From Phyto melanocephala (lineage: Eukaryota; Arthropoda; Insecta; Diptera; Rhinophoridae): a stretch of DNA of 64,000 nt. The first letter of the stretch is position 1, and each line of letters opens with the position of its first letter. The stretch covers positions 108,245,833-108,309,832 of the forward strand of contig OW799233.1 of assembly GCA_941918925.1 (NCBI GenBank), written 5' to 3'. The position numbers were made by a program, and so were the translations under genes. Below the pieces are notes generated by a model. That model ran no database searches. It saw only the letters and a list, made by a program, of their open reading frames with translations, and was not told the DNA's origin. Below, in pieces: positions 1-13,079 of the stretch.

Positions 1-180
1 TTGTTTTTTTTAATTTTTTCTGTAATTAAAAATTTTTTAAAGATTTTTTTTTTCAATTTGTATCTGTCGAAGTTTAAAATTACATTCACATTTTATTAAA
101 GCTCGAGTTAATTTAAATTCCTTTTTATAATAAAAATAATAATAATAATAAGGAAATAGTAATAATGAGAAAATTATCTA
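1..180. other. AT-rich flank, no gene
   Basis: AT-rich sequence with A and T runs and a short (AAT)n tract near 129-152. No reading frame, TE end or RNA gene is visible. Confidence 0.6.
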
Positions 181-1003
181 AAACAAGTAAGAGCGCTATA
201 TTCGGCCGTGCCGAATCTTATATACCCTTCACAACGTGTAGTCATGCAATAACAGTAGTTTGTATCACCATTCATCCCATATGATATACGTACATACATA
301 TAAAAAAACATACATATATAAAAACATCCCATTGTAAAATTATAAATTTACGTATGTATGTTAAAAAAAAAATTTAAAAAAAAAATTTAAAAAAAAAAAT
401 TTAAAAAAAAAATTAAAAAAAAATAATTAAAATATATATAATAAATATAAAACAAAAAAAAAATAAAAAAAAATTAAAAAAAAAAATAATTATAAAAAAA
501 AATTAAATAATATATTAAATAAAAAAATAAAAAAAAAATAAAAAAAATTATAAAAAAAATAAAAAAAACATTTTTTTTGGCTCAGCTGGGATTCGATGCC
601 ACGTTTTCTCTAACCAGTATACACGTTTGTATGTATGTATGTCGTAATGTTGTTTTTGTGAAAAAAAATCGAGGTGGTCGTGGGTTTTTGCTCATATCTC
701 AGTTGTTTATGTACCGATGTTTCTGATTTTCAATACCGATCTACTTTCAAATATTTCTGATATTTTAATACCTCACCCGAGTACAAGCGATGTCGGGGGG
801 GCTTAAAAAAGTTGATTCCAACATACACACGGACAGACGGTCAGGCGGACAGGCAGACAGACTGACAGGGCTTAATCGACTCCCCTATTCATAAGCTTTC
901 AGAAAATATATACTTTATGGGGTCGGAAATTAAAATTGTAGAAATTTCACACGGAATGACAAACCTATATATACCCTTTTTCACTGTGTGAAGGGTATAA
1001 AAA
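181..1003 (+). mobile_element. HP1 hairpin-ended element, copy A
   Basis: Non-autonomous repeat; the direction given is from the GC-hairpin end. It opens at the AAACAAGTAAGAGCGC word, followed by the hairpin TTCGGCCGTGCCGAA and TTATATACCC. It closes with a second dyad, TATACCC...GGGTATA, around a loop containing CACTGTG near 971-1000. The middle holds a long A/T low-complexity tract (361-570), a tRNA-like block (578-628), and a conserved segment with repeated CAGACGGACAGGCAG-type words. No coding capacity is seen. Copies B (inverted), C (partial) and D match it in the same order of blocks. The end structure resembles Helentron-type non-autonomous elements; that class is inferred, since no Rep/helicase is present. 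Confidence 0.75.
361..570. repeat. A/T low-complexity tract inside HP1
   Basis: Runs of 6-9 A separated by T or TT. The equivalent tract is present, in the matching orientation, in the other HP1 copies (about 6180-6430, 37628-37790, 60770-60860), so it is part of the element and not a local expansion. Confidence 0.8.
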
Positions 1004-4000
1004 GTATATTTTTCGCGATGCTTTTCGAGTAAAATGAATTTCCAAAACCAGCTACGATTTTATAATCAGTACTCTTTGATCAGTGAAAAAGTTTATTCTT
1101 TAATTTTTTAAAAGAATAATAATTTTTGATGTCATTGTTTAAAAAATATGCTGAAATCTACTGTTACTATTTCAGGCAGTGAACTACCTATATTTGCGAA
1201 AGATGACATATTATAAGGAAATTGATGTCATTAACAGCATATCCTTCATTATTTCATTCATTAAATAATAAATAAATGTTTTTCTTTTTTATTTATATAA
1301 ACAGTTGTTTTTGTATTGAGCTTGAGATCACTTTTTTTATAAAAAATAGTTTTAATTTTATTTTCCAATATTTCGCCACCACACTGATACAACTGTTGAT
1401 ATTTCATTCATTTTTGAAAATTTCTTTTAGAAACATTTTTAATGTTCAGAGCACATTTTTTCGCTGGCATTAAAATCTTTTTAAGTTATAACTCTGTAAG
1501 TTGATATATTTTCTTTCGACATTCTTTATGATTTAAGAGGTACAAACAATATTTATATTCCTCAGCTCTTATATTTCACTGACCAATAGATTTATAAATT
1601 TTTGAATTAGATAAGAAAACCAAAAAAAATGGATAAGTACAAACATCGCTCTACTCCCTTCCTATTACCTCTTCTTCTGGTTTATCTACAAACTCAACTT
1701 TAATTTGAACGAATGAGAGCTGTCTAGTTTAAATGAGCATCCAAAAACAAAACAAAGTAGATTATTTTTCTGTTTTAAAGTCAATAGGAGCTAATTAAAT
1801 TTTAGTGCAGTATTTATCTTGGATATTATCTCAGTATAGAAATATTTTACAAGCCGTATATTCTTCAGGGAATTCTGCGAGACTCATTATTTATTTTAAT
1901 GACAATATATTTAGTACAAGATACAAATATTGAATTCAACAAGTTTTTAAAGTCTATACACAAAACAAAAATTAAGTTCTAAGTCCAAGATATAAAATCT
2001 TAATTTAAACCGAAATCGTTCTTAAAACATGCACAAATCAGGATTGTTTTACAAAATTAAGTACAAGACTATTAAAACAAGAATTTACTTCTTAATTTAA
2101 GTCTCATTTCCTCAAAATAAAATTAAACTTATATTCTTGGAACATTTGCTTGGGGAGACACACTCTATTAAACTTAAGGCATGTTTTCATAATAATCATT
2201 CTGTTAAGCATATTTTTGGATACTTTGTCAGTTAATTTTCTTTTTTAGTTTTAGTAAAAAGTATCGCTGAATACATGACAAAGCGTAAGTAAAACGATTC
2301 TGAACTATGCAACGATTAAACGAAATAACGAGTTCTTGCAACCAGCGCATTTTTAAATTAATTAAATCTCGTTCATACTTTAATGAATATTGTTCCAAGC
2401 TAAGGTCAAGTATGGTTTTGGGCTCTAAAAATTATTACAGATTAACTATTCCTAAAATGAAGAAACCCTCCTTAACACATTCGTTCGTTATTAAAAAAAG
2501 CATTTTGTACTTCGTTTAAGAATATCCGTACTTATCGTTCTTTTGACCCCGCTACGGCTTGATTTAAGCACGGATTACTTTATTTGTTTCAAGAGTGTAA
2601 TTACCAAGTACATAATCACTTGTAAGACATTAAGGAATGATGGCATTACATGCAAAATTAGTTAGAAAGGGGGAGGTATAAAATCAGAGACAGTCTAATT
2701 TTAAATACCAATTCGTTTTTATCACATACGTCTGTATGTGTAACGTACAGGAGCTTCAGAAAGTTGATTTTAATCAGGAAATAAACAAAAGATAGGAGAC
2801 AGATATTGCTCAATCAAAAAATATATATAAAAAATATGTAAAGCTGTGTGAAAATAAAAGAAACAAACAACCGTTTTGCGTTCGTACGTTTTGTTTAATG
2901 TTGTTTCTTGAATTGGCGACAAAAATATTGACGTAAAATAAAATAATTTACAGAACAAGTGAAGTACAAATCAATTCAATTAAAAGAGTAAAATAAATAT
3001 ATTATGTTAGTGCTTTCTTGACGGGACCCTACAAAAATATATAGACACAAATTAAATTTGTGAAAATTACACACATATCGCTTATTTACTTCAACTGTGA
3101 CATAAGTAAAAAAAAAAAAATTTCGAGAAAAATTATTGTGATGGTATTAGGTAATTTAAGCTTCAAAATCAAGTGTTTGAAAAAATAAAGCCTAAAATAA
3201 ATTATGAATAGTATTTGTAGTACAATAATTTATTTCAAATAAGGTTGAAAAATAAGAACAAGTTTAAGGTTTGAGTTCACTAAAAAAATGGCTGCAACTT
3301 CCAATGTATAAGTCGCTTCAGAAAAAACATCAAAGCATCATAAAAAGTTTAGTCTTAGGAATTTTTTCCAGTTCACTGTTTAAAATATGATAATTTTGAG
3401 TTGTTACACTATTGAAGTAAATGGAACAGAAACTCAATTTCCATGCTTATTTGGATCAAATTAATCGGTTTTAAAAATTGTCCAGCCAGCTGCATATTTA
3501 TTTTATCTTGTTCATACCTGTACTTCCTATTACCCCTTAATTTGAAATATGATAATGATCATTACGATTCTATTATAATTTCCGAATAATTAAAAAAGCC
3601 CAGGTTTTCGTTTCGAATAACCAATTTGCTTTTTTATATTTTTGTTAAAAAAAACACATAAATGGTTTTTTTATACATCTCAAAAAAACCGGTTTCCGTT
3701 TTCTGCAAGTAAAACCGGTTAAATTTTTTTTATTTTACATAAAGTGTTAAGACTGTCTTAAAAATTAACTAGTTACTAGTTTTTATTCATATACACTCTG
3801 CACACACACTCTGGAGGACATGTTGCGTAGCTCCCAAGTATGTCGGAGACAAAAAAAATCTAAAGAAAGTTTAAAAAATTGTAACACAAAACGGCTCGTA
3901 TTGATTATAACATATGTGTTTATGTATACTTTAATATTCGATATTTTTGAATAATTGGAAACATAAAGAATAATTCAAAAGCCAACAATTCGGAAACCGG

Positions 4001-5743
4001 TTTTGACAACTCTAACTGCAATTATTTTTTCAAGGACCTAATAAAGTGTATTCGGATTTCACATAGTAAATTATATTTAATTTTTAACTTAAACATTTTA
4101 TTAAATTATTGTAAATTACTGGGAAATTACACACAAAAGTTCACCCGCACACATATTCATACTTACAATAAATACACAATACATGTTTAATTTAAAATTT
4201 AATTGTGGTATTTGTAATATTTTACCTATTTAACATTTTCAACTAACTAACTAACTATGCATTCATTTTTAGTTTTAATTATTTATTTGAGGTCTTTTCA
4301 ATAGATAAAATTTTTCATTCATTAAACTGGCACGTTTAGCCAGAAGACTGTAAAACCACAAATAAATAAAATAAAATAAAATGAATAACTAAATAAAAAA
4401 AATTATTAAATTTGTTTAATACTTTTTTTATTATTTTTTTTTTATATAATGATGATGAATATCAAAATGATTTAGAGGAGATAAATTTTCAATAACTGCC
4501 ATTTACTTTTAAAATGGCAATTGAGTATGAGAAAATTAATGATAACTTTGGAAATTGGAGGGAAATATTTAAATCAAAAAATAACAAAAAAAATTTACAA
4601 TAAATTCAGAAATCAAATGCGAAAAACATAAATTTGCAACAAATGTTAAATGATAAAACTACAATCTCTATCTGTTTGTTAGTATTTCAAATTTCCACAC
4701 ACACACACACATACACATATTTAATTTTCTATTGATTCTAATTGCTGCTTACTTTTTCTTCTTTTTTACAAAAAAAAAAAAATAAACTAAAAACAAAAAC
4801 TGTTTATATACCATTTGTAGCTGTGTTTTGTTGCTTGGTTTTCCGTTGACTTGATTCGTAACGAATATTATTTTGAACAATTCCGATTTTAATGCTAAAC
4901 GGAAGTGTGGCAACAAACGGAAATTGTCAGCAGACAGTTGTTAACTGAATGCGAGCTTTTGGTAGCAAAAAATTGCACTAAACAAAATATACGAAATAAG
5001 TCAAGTGAATTAGTTAAACAATGTTTTGATAAAACAAAACACATATTTGTATGAAAATAAAAGACCTACAACAAGGTTAAACATTGTTTAAAAATGACAA
5101 CTGAGGCAAAAATAAAAATGGCGAACATTGATAATGATTTTGGAAATTGTCATTTAATTTAATTGTTTTAAGACCAAAAAATATCTATAGTTAGACACAA
5201 GAAATTAAAGATTATCAAAAGATATTTAAAATGGCTATTAAAGTAAAAGTCTATTGAACATACAAGTACATAATCAAACATTTTCTAAAGCTTCCGGTTT
5301 TTTTATTCTTTAGTTTGAAATGCACAGTTTAATTAATACCCACTCATTTATATTTTTTTTATAGATTAACGCGAATTTAATTAAAAATCATTAATTTAAA
5401 ACTTTATGTCTAAACGCAATGCAGGATAGAGTAGAACTACTAATCCTTTTCTTTTATTTTTTAAGATTCTTGGACATAATTAGTAGCTAACACAAATTGC
5501 CATGAATAACTTCTAATAAATCATAGTTTGAATCACATGCTGGAAGATAAAATATTCCTAATAATAACTAAAAGTTTTCTCAATGCTAAAATAAAGTTAA
5601 CAGTTTAATTTTGCCACAACAATTTCATTTTTTCCACTGTTTTTTATACAAAAAACAACAAAGTTCTGAAATAAAGAGATTTTCCATAAAAAGAATCATT
5701 TAAAATACATATCATAAATCTTTCGTAAGATAGAAATATATTT
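1004..5743. other. Unannotated AT-rich stretch
   Basis: No gene or intact TE is recognised. Short frames at 1276-1473, 2307-2519 and 2770-2958 have low-complexity composition and no family resemblance. 1016-1100 resembles part of the MITE at 7840-7900 and 11340-11400. The palindromic octamer AACCGGTT occurs at 3687, 3713 and 3995. A (CA)n run lies near 4696-4711. The AT bias and lack of splice-flanked open frames fit intergenic or intronic DNA. Confidence 0.5.
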
Positions 5744-6606
5744 GTATACCCTTCACACAGTGAAAAAGGGTATATAAATACATATAGGTTTGTCATTCCG
5801 TGTGAAATTTCTACAATTTTCATTTCCGACCTCATAAAGTATATATTTTCTGAAAGCTTATGAATAGGGGAGTCGATTAAGCTCTGTCCGTCTGTCCGTC
5901 TGCACGTCTGTCCGTGTGTATGTTGAAATCAACTTTTTGAAGCCCCCAAAATCGCTTGGACCCAAGTGAGGAATTGAAATATCAGAAATATTCGGGAGTA
6001 GATCGGTATTGAAAATCAGAAACATCGGTTCATAAACAACTGAGATATGAGCAAAAACCCACGACCACCTCGATTTTTTTTTTTCACAAAAACAACATTA
6101 CAACAACAACATACATACATACAAACGTGTATACTGGTTAGAGAAAGCGTGGGATCGAATCCCAGCTGAGCCAAAAAAATTTTATTTTTATTTTTTTATA
6201 TTTTTTATTTAATATATTATTTATATTTTTATTATTTTTTTTTTTAATATTTTTTTATTTTTTTTTTTTGTTTTATATTTATTATTTATATTTTAATTAT
6301 TTATTAAAAATTTTTTTTTTAATTTATTAAAAATTTTTTTTTTAATTTATTAAAAATTTTTTTTTTAATTTTTTTATATTTTTTTTTTAATTTTTTTTTA
6401 ATTCCTTTTTTTATTTATTTTTTTTTTAACAGACATACGTTAATTTTTAATTTTACAATGGAATGTTTTTATATATGTATGTTTTTTATATGAATGTACG
6501 TATTTCATATGAGATGAATGGTGATACAAACTACTGTTATTGCATGCCTACACGTTGTGAAGGGTATATAAGATTCGGCTTGGCCGAATATAGCACTTTT
6601 ACTTGT
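5744..6606 (-). mobile_element. HP1 hairpin-ended element, copy B (inverted)
   Basis: Opposite orientation to copy A. It begins with the TATACCC...GGGTATA dyad (5745-5775) and runs through the conserved GTCTGTCCGTCTG-type segment (5884-5918), the tRNA-like block (about 6127-6173) and the T-rich tract (6180-6430). It ends with the hairpin ATTCGGCTTGGCCGAAT and TAGCACTTTTACTTG. Copies A and B form an inverted pair about 4.7 kb apart. No coding capacity is seen. It is little diverged from copy A, which suggests fairly recent activity. Confidence 0.75.
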
Positions 6607-6742
6607 TTTTTTTTTAAAGCGTTTTTATACCCTTCTTGTTAAAAAGGTGTCAAATGAAAGGACTTGATCACCAAATACAATAAACTATGAAAAAGTTTAA
6701 GAACATAATGGCATACTAATTAAAATGGCGAATATATATACG

Positions 6743-8167
6743 AAAAGAAAAAACATGGTTGTGTTAATCACAATCTAAGAGAAACATACTATAATTGAAT
6801 TTTATGATTGTAGTTAAAACATATAATGGTTGCAAGCTATCATTATTGTGTTTAATTAAAGTATCATGCAATTATCATACTATGATTAAAAATGAAACAT
6901 AAAATTTTTGCTCTTTTCTACAACACATTTTACTTCAGTAAAAATAAATATTAACGCAAGATTATGAGGATGAATTTGTACTCAACAATCTCCAACATTC
7001 ACCAGTTGTCAGAAGCTAACGAGCAACCGATATAACGTAAATAAGGCAACATAAATCCGACTTGTAAACCATCAGGCGAAATAGCAAAACAATATTTAGA
7101 GTATAATCCACAGGGCCGATATCGAAATTAAATTTTACTTGATAAAAAATTGAACATCGTGTAGTAGATGTAGAATAGTGGAAGGAACTCGCTTCGGCCC
7201 CATGCTGATTCCAGGAGTTTAAAAAATCGAATGTATTAAATATAAATAACAAATTTGTATTCTTATTTGTCGTACTTACATTTTTAAAAATATTTTTTTC
7301 AATAATTTCTGGAACATTTAACTGTTTATTTTAATTATTTCTTTAAATTTTTTAAAATTTTTATATTTGCTTGTACATGTCAAGCCTTTGAATAATAAAA
7401 ATTCATTTAACAAGAAGAAGAACGTTTGAAAACAAATTATGATTAAAACATTTTATAGCGTGATTGCTTCGTAATCATACTGTTGTTTCAATTATCACTA
7501 AATAGTTACTTGTAATTTTAAATGGCTTCGAAGATAATGTTGTTTTTGTAGAGACATGATACAATTTTGGACATAATAATTTCGTAAATCATATTATTTT
7601 TAAGGGATAACCATATTTGAAGTTTTTATAAAAAGCAAACATTATTATTATTGTGACCAAAAAATGATAAAACATAACTAAAAAAAACATTACTTGTTTT
7701 CAACTAATATTCAAATTTTAATCAGGCTCGAGTTCATATTAACATTCTTATTGTTACAAAGAATTTTTATTTTTTTTTTATTTGTGATAAATGAAAGAAT
7801 AATCTGATAAATTATATTTTTACCGACAACTAGCCGAGTGGAATGCATTTTCGAAACCAGCTACGATTTCATCATCAGCACTCTTTGATAAATGGGTGCA
7901 TGTTGGTTGTAAATATCATCTATTTAACTCACGGGACTTAAGTTAATTGAATTCGGTAACTACTTTAGTTTTCCTTTGACCAACAGTGAACTAATGATTG
8001 TTTGCACCGTGCCCTGTGCTTATGTAAATTTAATTTTTATTTTATCGAACTTTTCTGTTTTAAACTAATATTCAAATTTTAATCAGTTTTCGATGACCAG
8101 ATATTGTTATAGAGAATATAATATGTCCTTCGTGCTTATATCGTAACCATGGTTTTTCTTTGCATGT
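6743..8167. mobile_element. MITE-like element, ACATGGTT-end family, copy 1
   Basis: The left end reads AAGAAAAAACATGGTT and the right end is its near-inverse, AACCATGGTTTTTCTTTGC (8145-8163). Internal blocks match copy 2 (11146-11842) in the same order: 6753-6862 with 11148-11262, and 7718-7970 with 11265-11500. This copy carries about 700 bp more, including an unrecognised segment at about 6960-7260 with a 78-codon minus-strand frame (7016-7252). That extra piece may be an older internal portion or a second insertion. No transposase is recognised. Confidence 0.6.
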
Positions 8168-9324
8168 AGTGTTAACGGCTTCGTACTGTTCAACATCCAC
8201 AATATTAGTATCGAATGAAAGGGCTTTATGACAAGAATACGATAAAGTATGAAAAACGTTTAATTCTAAACTGGGGTCCGGAAAAAAATAGCGCATAATT
8301 TTCTTACCCACACCAATATGTATAATGAATTACAGGTATTGAGTTGTAAAGTAGAGTTTACTGTGTAAAAATTCAATATCAATGATGCTGTCGAAAATAC
8401 TAAAGCAAAATAGCGTATAACTTTAAATATGAAAACAAGCTTACGCTACGATACCTACTTAGATAATTGTGAATGGAGTTAACAGATTCTTCACCGCTGA
8501 ATATAGCACTCCAACTTGTTTCTTATGATTTTACTTTGAAACAGTCACTCTTGCCATATTTTCATTAAATTTTCATAAACAAGCCAAAAGACCAATACAG
8601 TCTATTGTGACGCCTTAATATAGACCTAAAAAAGAAGAATAGAATAAGAAGAGAAGAAGATAGATAAGTGGTGAAGGAGTCATTAATGCAACTGTATGTA
8701 CAATTTATTTTAGCTGATTTTATTTTAGATTATTTTATGCATCAGCTGATTTTGAAGTTTCCAACTCTTTTAAAGATAATTAAGTTTGCCAATTATTTGT
8801 GTATCTTTCCGATATATGCTTTCGATATTTTTGATATTAGAAATCAGTTATGTGGGCACATTACGCGTTGAGATATGAGCAAAAAACACTCTGTTGCCTC
8901 TGTTTTAAATTTTTCTGCTCTTGTCGAACATTTTGAATCTTTTCTTTGAATCTTTGGCAAAATTTGCAAAAACTCTTGCTTCAACTACCAACCAAGGCGA
9001 CTTTATCAGCCCAGCATGTGGGAGAACATAATGTCAAAATTTGTTGAATTCGCCTTGATTTCATTTACTAATGCAGGAATGGAAAATAAGATATTGGCTT
9101 CGGTATTAAACAATTAACTAAAGTGTACTTTTTTAATAGAAAACGTACCAAATTTATGTATATTTAATGCTTTTGAGTTTTGTTTTAAAAATCAAATTTT
9201 ATTGAATAAAATATATCATAACAACTTTTGCATTTCTGATATACTAATTGTCCTTGAAAGAAAACATCCCCTGTAAGTTGTTTTGTTCTATCAATTTTCC
9301 GTTGCATATATTTATCTATGTACA
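8168..9324. other. Unannotated stretch with decayed repeat pieces
   Basis: 8206-8260 is similar to 6648-6700, so related sequence flanks the MITE on both sides. 8493-8520 contains a decayed HP-type end (GAATATAGCACTCCAACTTG). Short frames at 8072-8311 and 8668-8871 show no recognisable domain. Nothing else is seen. Confidence 0.45.
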
Positions 9325-9392
9325 TGATGGCGCAAACTGCATGAAGGGTATATAAGATTCGGCACAGTCGAATGTAGCGCTCTTACTTATTT
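9325..9392 (-). mobile_element. HP1 terminal fragment (GC-hairpin end)
   Basis: About 70 bp matching only the hairpin terminus: GAAGGGTATATAAG, the imperfect hairpin TTCGGCACAGTCGAA, then TGTAGCGCTCTTACTT and a T run. The mismatch in the hairpin stem and the loss of the body mark it as an old solo end. The segment before it (about 8870-8895, GAGATATGAGCAAAAAAC) may be a remnant of the same copy. Confidence 0.65.
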
Positions 9393-9545
9393 TTTTTTTT
9401 TTTCATTCTGGAACCTTCCTACTACCTACCTACATTGTAAAATATATTTCTATAGTTGATTTAGGAATACTTGATTTAATTTTAAATAATATGTTCAAAA
9501 AAATTCTTGTCATAGAAAAATTAAATTAATGTATGTATGTGTATG

Positions 9546-9880
9546 ACTACCCAGCAAAAAAAAAAAAAGATGACAAGGAAACGAGTTTGAACGAGTTCAG
9601 CTGATAATGAAATGAAATATTTAAGGTGAAAACGCTAATGATTTTAACGTTTTTATATGAATATATTAATAAAGATCATGCATATTTGGTGAAAACATCC
9701 CATGTTTCATGAGTTAAACATATTTGTTTACATCAATTGTTTAAGCCATTTGGCAATATGTTGCATTCATTTATTAAAAATTATTTCGCATTTATAGAGT
9801 CATTTGAAATTAATACTTTTACACTATTGAAAATTTAATCAACTCTGCACTACTACAATTTTATTTTTTTGCTGGGCAGT
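9546..9880. mobile_element. Short MITE with CCCAGCAAAA ends
   Basis: About 335 bp bounded by inverted ends ACTACCCAGCAAAAA (9546-9560) and TTTTTGCTGGGCAGT (9866-9880). No coding capacity, and no clear target duplication can be read. The same end sequence recurs alone at 28563-28578 (inverted) and in part at 34832 and 63240, which supports a dispersed family. Superfamily not assigned. Confidence 0.55.
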
Positions 9881-11140
9881 TTTTATTATATATTTATATA
9901 AACATATATTATATTAGTTGGTTATTATATTCTATACACTCGAGAGTCAATAAAAAAGTAATAAAATAAACTTTCAAAGCAAAATTCCGCAAAAAAGTTA
10001 CACACAAAAACTCTAATATTAATATGAAAAGCTTAGCGCTTTGTGTATTAGTGAACGTATATCCTTAGAGGAAAATAAAAAAAAGTTTTTTTCTTATATT
10101 TTACAAAACAAAAATTAATATTATGTCACGCATATGGTGGACAAAATAATAAACGCACAAACAACATGCACATACTTACATATTAAAGCACACAATCACA
10201 TGCTTGTGTATATGTTTGTGCTAGTAATTATACAACTATGTTTGTGTGTGTGTGTCTTAATAAATGTTTTTTTTTGCTAGAGAGCAATAAGTAAACATAA
10301 TCAACATTTTTAATAAAAAGTTGGTGCACGGTGAACGAAAACAACAGCAGCAAAAACAAAAAGTAAAAAAAAAACTAAAATATGCGAAATTGTTTCCCTT
10401 CATTATATGAAAAGGTTTTTTTTTTTTGCCACGACATATTTTCTCAAAGTTATGCGTAATTGTGAAACGAGAACATTGAGTTAGCATGAAGAGCAAAATG
10501 TGAGAATAATGAATATTGTTTCCTATTAATATCAGAATGTATGTGTATCTGTGTGTGAATGGCGTATATGTGATTGTGTGCAACTTATTAATATCCTTAT
10601 GCTACATCCTGTTTATTTTGTTTTCTTAGTTTTTATATCACTGTGTCACAGACTGAATCACAGAATGTGTTTATGACAAAGCACATTAGTGATTGTTGGT
10701 AGGCAGATTGATACGGTGCATAAATAAAATAAGCCCAATAATAATTTGATTTAACCTAATCAGTGATGCTAAAATTATATTGTACCAAAAACACTGAATC
10801 GTTTTTTATAAATTTTAGACATTGCTAACTTAGCACACAGTAAACATTGTAGCATTTTCGCAGCAAATACCAAAATTCAGCGATTTAAAGTAATTAAACT
10901 CAAAATGTACAAAACTTTACATTCTATTTAACAAATCTTGTACGTAAATAAAATTCATATTTTACAGTTATAAAATACCTCTCAATAGTATCACATAAAA
11001 AAATTAAATACAACAAATCAAGGCTGAAATGATAAATATCATAACTTTAATAATTAAAAATGTTTGGCACAAATTATGTTTTTGATTACGAATTTTAACA
11101 AAAGCATTTTTTATAAAAAATAAAAATTTTGTTCTACACA
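9881..11140. other. Unannotated AT-rich stretch
   Basis: Contains a short (GT)n run near 10241-10254 and CA/TG-rich sequence. The 108-codon minus-strand frame 10257-10583 is rich in F, C and Y read from A-rich DNA and looks like chance. No TE ends or exons are recognised. Confidence 0.45.
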
Positions 11141-11145
11141 CGCCA

Positions 11146-11842
11146 AGAAAAAACATGGTTCTTGTAATCTAAGAGCAACATACTATGATTGAATTGTATT
11201 CATTGTGGTTAAAACACACTATAATGGTTTCCAGTAATCATTATTATATTTAAACTACTATTTAAATTTTAATCAGGCTTGAGTTCATATTAACATTCTT
11301 TATTTTTACAAAGAATTTTTAATTGTGAAAACTATATTTTTACCAACACTAGCCGAGTGGAATGCATTTTCGAAACCATCTACGATTTCATCATTAGCAC
11401 TCTCTGATCGGTGGTTACATGTTGGTTATAAATATCATCTATTTAACTCCCGGGACTTAAGTTAATTGAATTCGGTAACTACTTTAGTTTTTCCTTTTTC
11501 ATTTATATTTATATTTACATAATCATGTTTGTAATTATATTGTTGTCGCATCTATTATTTAATGATTATTTGTAAATTTTAATGCTGTGGAATATAATGT
11601 AATATTTTTGAGTTAATTTTTTTTAATCATTCTATTTTTAAACTACAATCACATTAAATTTTTTTCGAAAAGTAAACATTAAATAATTCAATTTAAACAA
11701 ATGCCTGATTATCGCGACAAAATATATGACTAGATAAATTAGTAATAACTATTAATCATTTTTGATAACCAAATGTTGTTATAGTGAATATAATATGACC
11801 GTCGTGCTCATGTAGTAACCATGGTTTTTCTTTGCGTGCAGT
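11146..11842. mobile_element. MITE-like element, ACATGGTT-end family, copy 2
   Basis: About 700 bp with inverted ends: CACGCCAAGAAAAAACATGG on the left, and on the right the inverse of CACGCAAAGAAAAACCATGG (to about 11838). It shares about 230 bp with copy 1 around 11265-11500 (AGCCGAGTGGAATGCATTTT and TAACTC-CGGGACTTAAG words). No open frame of note. A third, truncated copy lies at 28590-28985. The transposase source is not in this window. Confidence 0.65.
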
Positions 11843-12544
11843 AATAAAAGAACCAAACATCCTTATACTAAAATATTTTGTTAATAACAAAAGAGTTTGC
11901 TTAACTATTTTTTTATAAAAAATTCTCAATTTTTTAAGTTTTCACAATGACAATCAAATAATAATACAAATATTGTTGATAAAAACGCATAAATTTTTTA
12001 AAAATAAAACACTTCTAATTTCATACTACATATTTGTACAAATATTTTTTTCAAAACCTCTTTTGGAAAAATATTTTATAAATTCTGTATTAATTCGCTC
12101 AAATTTAAAAAAAAAAAAAGTAAGAAATTTTCCACAAAAATTTTTTCTTTTTTTTTAATAAAATCTTTTTTTGGTTATCTTTTAACATTTTTCTTCAGTA
12201 AAATACTGTATAAAAAAGTAAAAAAATTATAATTTTTGTGAAAAATTTTAAAGGAAATTTACATGCCATTAATTCAAGATTTTCAGTAAGTTTTTATAGC
12301 TTTTGCACTTGACTTGAGTTAATTTTAAAACCTCCTACGTTCGTATTATACACAACTATACAATGAAAATCACTTGAATAGGAAATTATATTTTTTAAAC
12401 TTTTAGCAAATATATCTAACAAACTGATGAACAGAAAAATATAATATTTTACTACAAATGAAGTTACAAACTATACAGTGAAACTCACTTTAACTTTTTA
12501 CTGCTAAAATAAGTAAACAAATTATTTTGTGTAATATTGTTATA
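11843..12544. other. Unannotated AT-rich stretch
   Basis: Very AT-rich. The 61-codon plus frame 11973-12158 is K/F/I-rich and has no recognisable domain. Nothing else is seen. Confidence 0.45.
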
Positions 12545-13079
12545 TTTTTTATATATATATATATAAAAATCAATGTGTGTTTTTATGTTTGTATATTTGT
12601 ATGTTTGTATGTTTGTTTGTGCTTTATAGACGGTTAAACGGCTGGGCCGATTTCCTTGAAATTTTCACAGAATCTTTCTGTATGTCTGGAAGGAACTATA
12701 GCTTATATATTGGTTTAAAATTGTAAGTGGGCGGGGTGCCACGCCCTATTAAAGAATAAGTATTAAATATTATATATCAAGAAAGTTAATGCAGCTAGAG
12801 TCTTCAAATTAAGTACGGTAAACTTTGACATCCACACGAACATTTGGGTAAAAAATGGGCGGACGTGCAATAGTAGGCGTGGCCACATGAATTAAATACT
12901 AAAATTCATATATTTGGAAAACGATATCGATTAGAGTAGTAAAATTTTGCAAGAGCAACTTTGACAACCAAATGAACACTTAGGCAAGATATAGGTGCAT
13001 TAACAATAGTGGGCGTGGCACCTGCCATATGAATTAAATACTTAAATTTGGGGTGGCGAAGCACACCGGGTATTAGCTA
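12545..13079 (+). mobile_element. Helitron-like element with CTAG 3' end
   Basis: The 5' part is a TATATATATATAAAAATC run followed by GTGTGTTTTTATGTTTG. The body contains the diverged sub-repeat 'CGGCTGGGCCGATTTCC TTGAAATTTTCAC' and GTGGGCG-GGTGCCACGCCC. The 3' end reads GGTGGCGAAGCACACCGGG then TATTAGCTAGT, a small stem-loop followed by CTAG before T. That is the classic Helitron 3' signature. No Rep/helicase is present, so the copy is non-autonomous. It is related in design, but not closely in sequence, to the elements at 29680 and 49994. Confidence 0.6.

Noticed and set aside
3687..4002. Three AACCGGTT octamers suspected as regulatory sites
   Set aside because: Short palindrome, irregular spacing, also present elsewhere (21449); no functional context.
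10257..10583. 108-codon minus frame with a cysteine cluster
   Set aside because: The C/F run comes from AAACAACAGCAGCAAAAAC-type simple sequence read in reverse; no domain.
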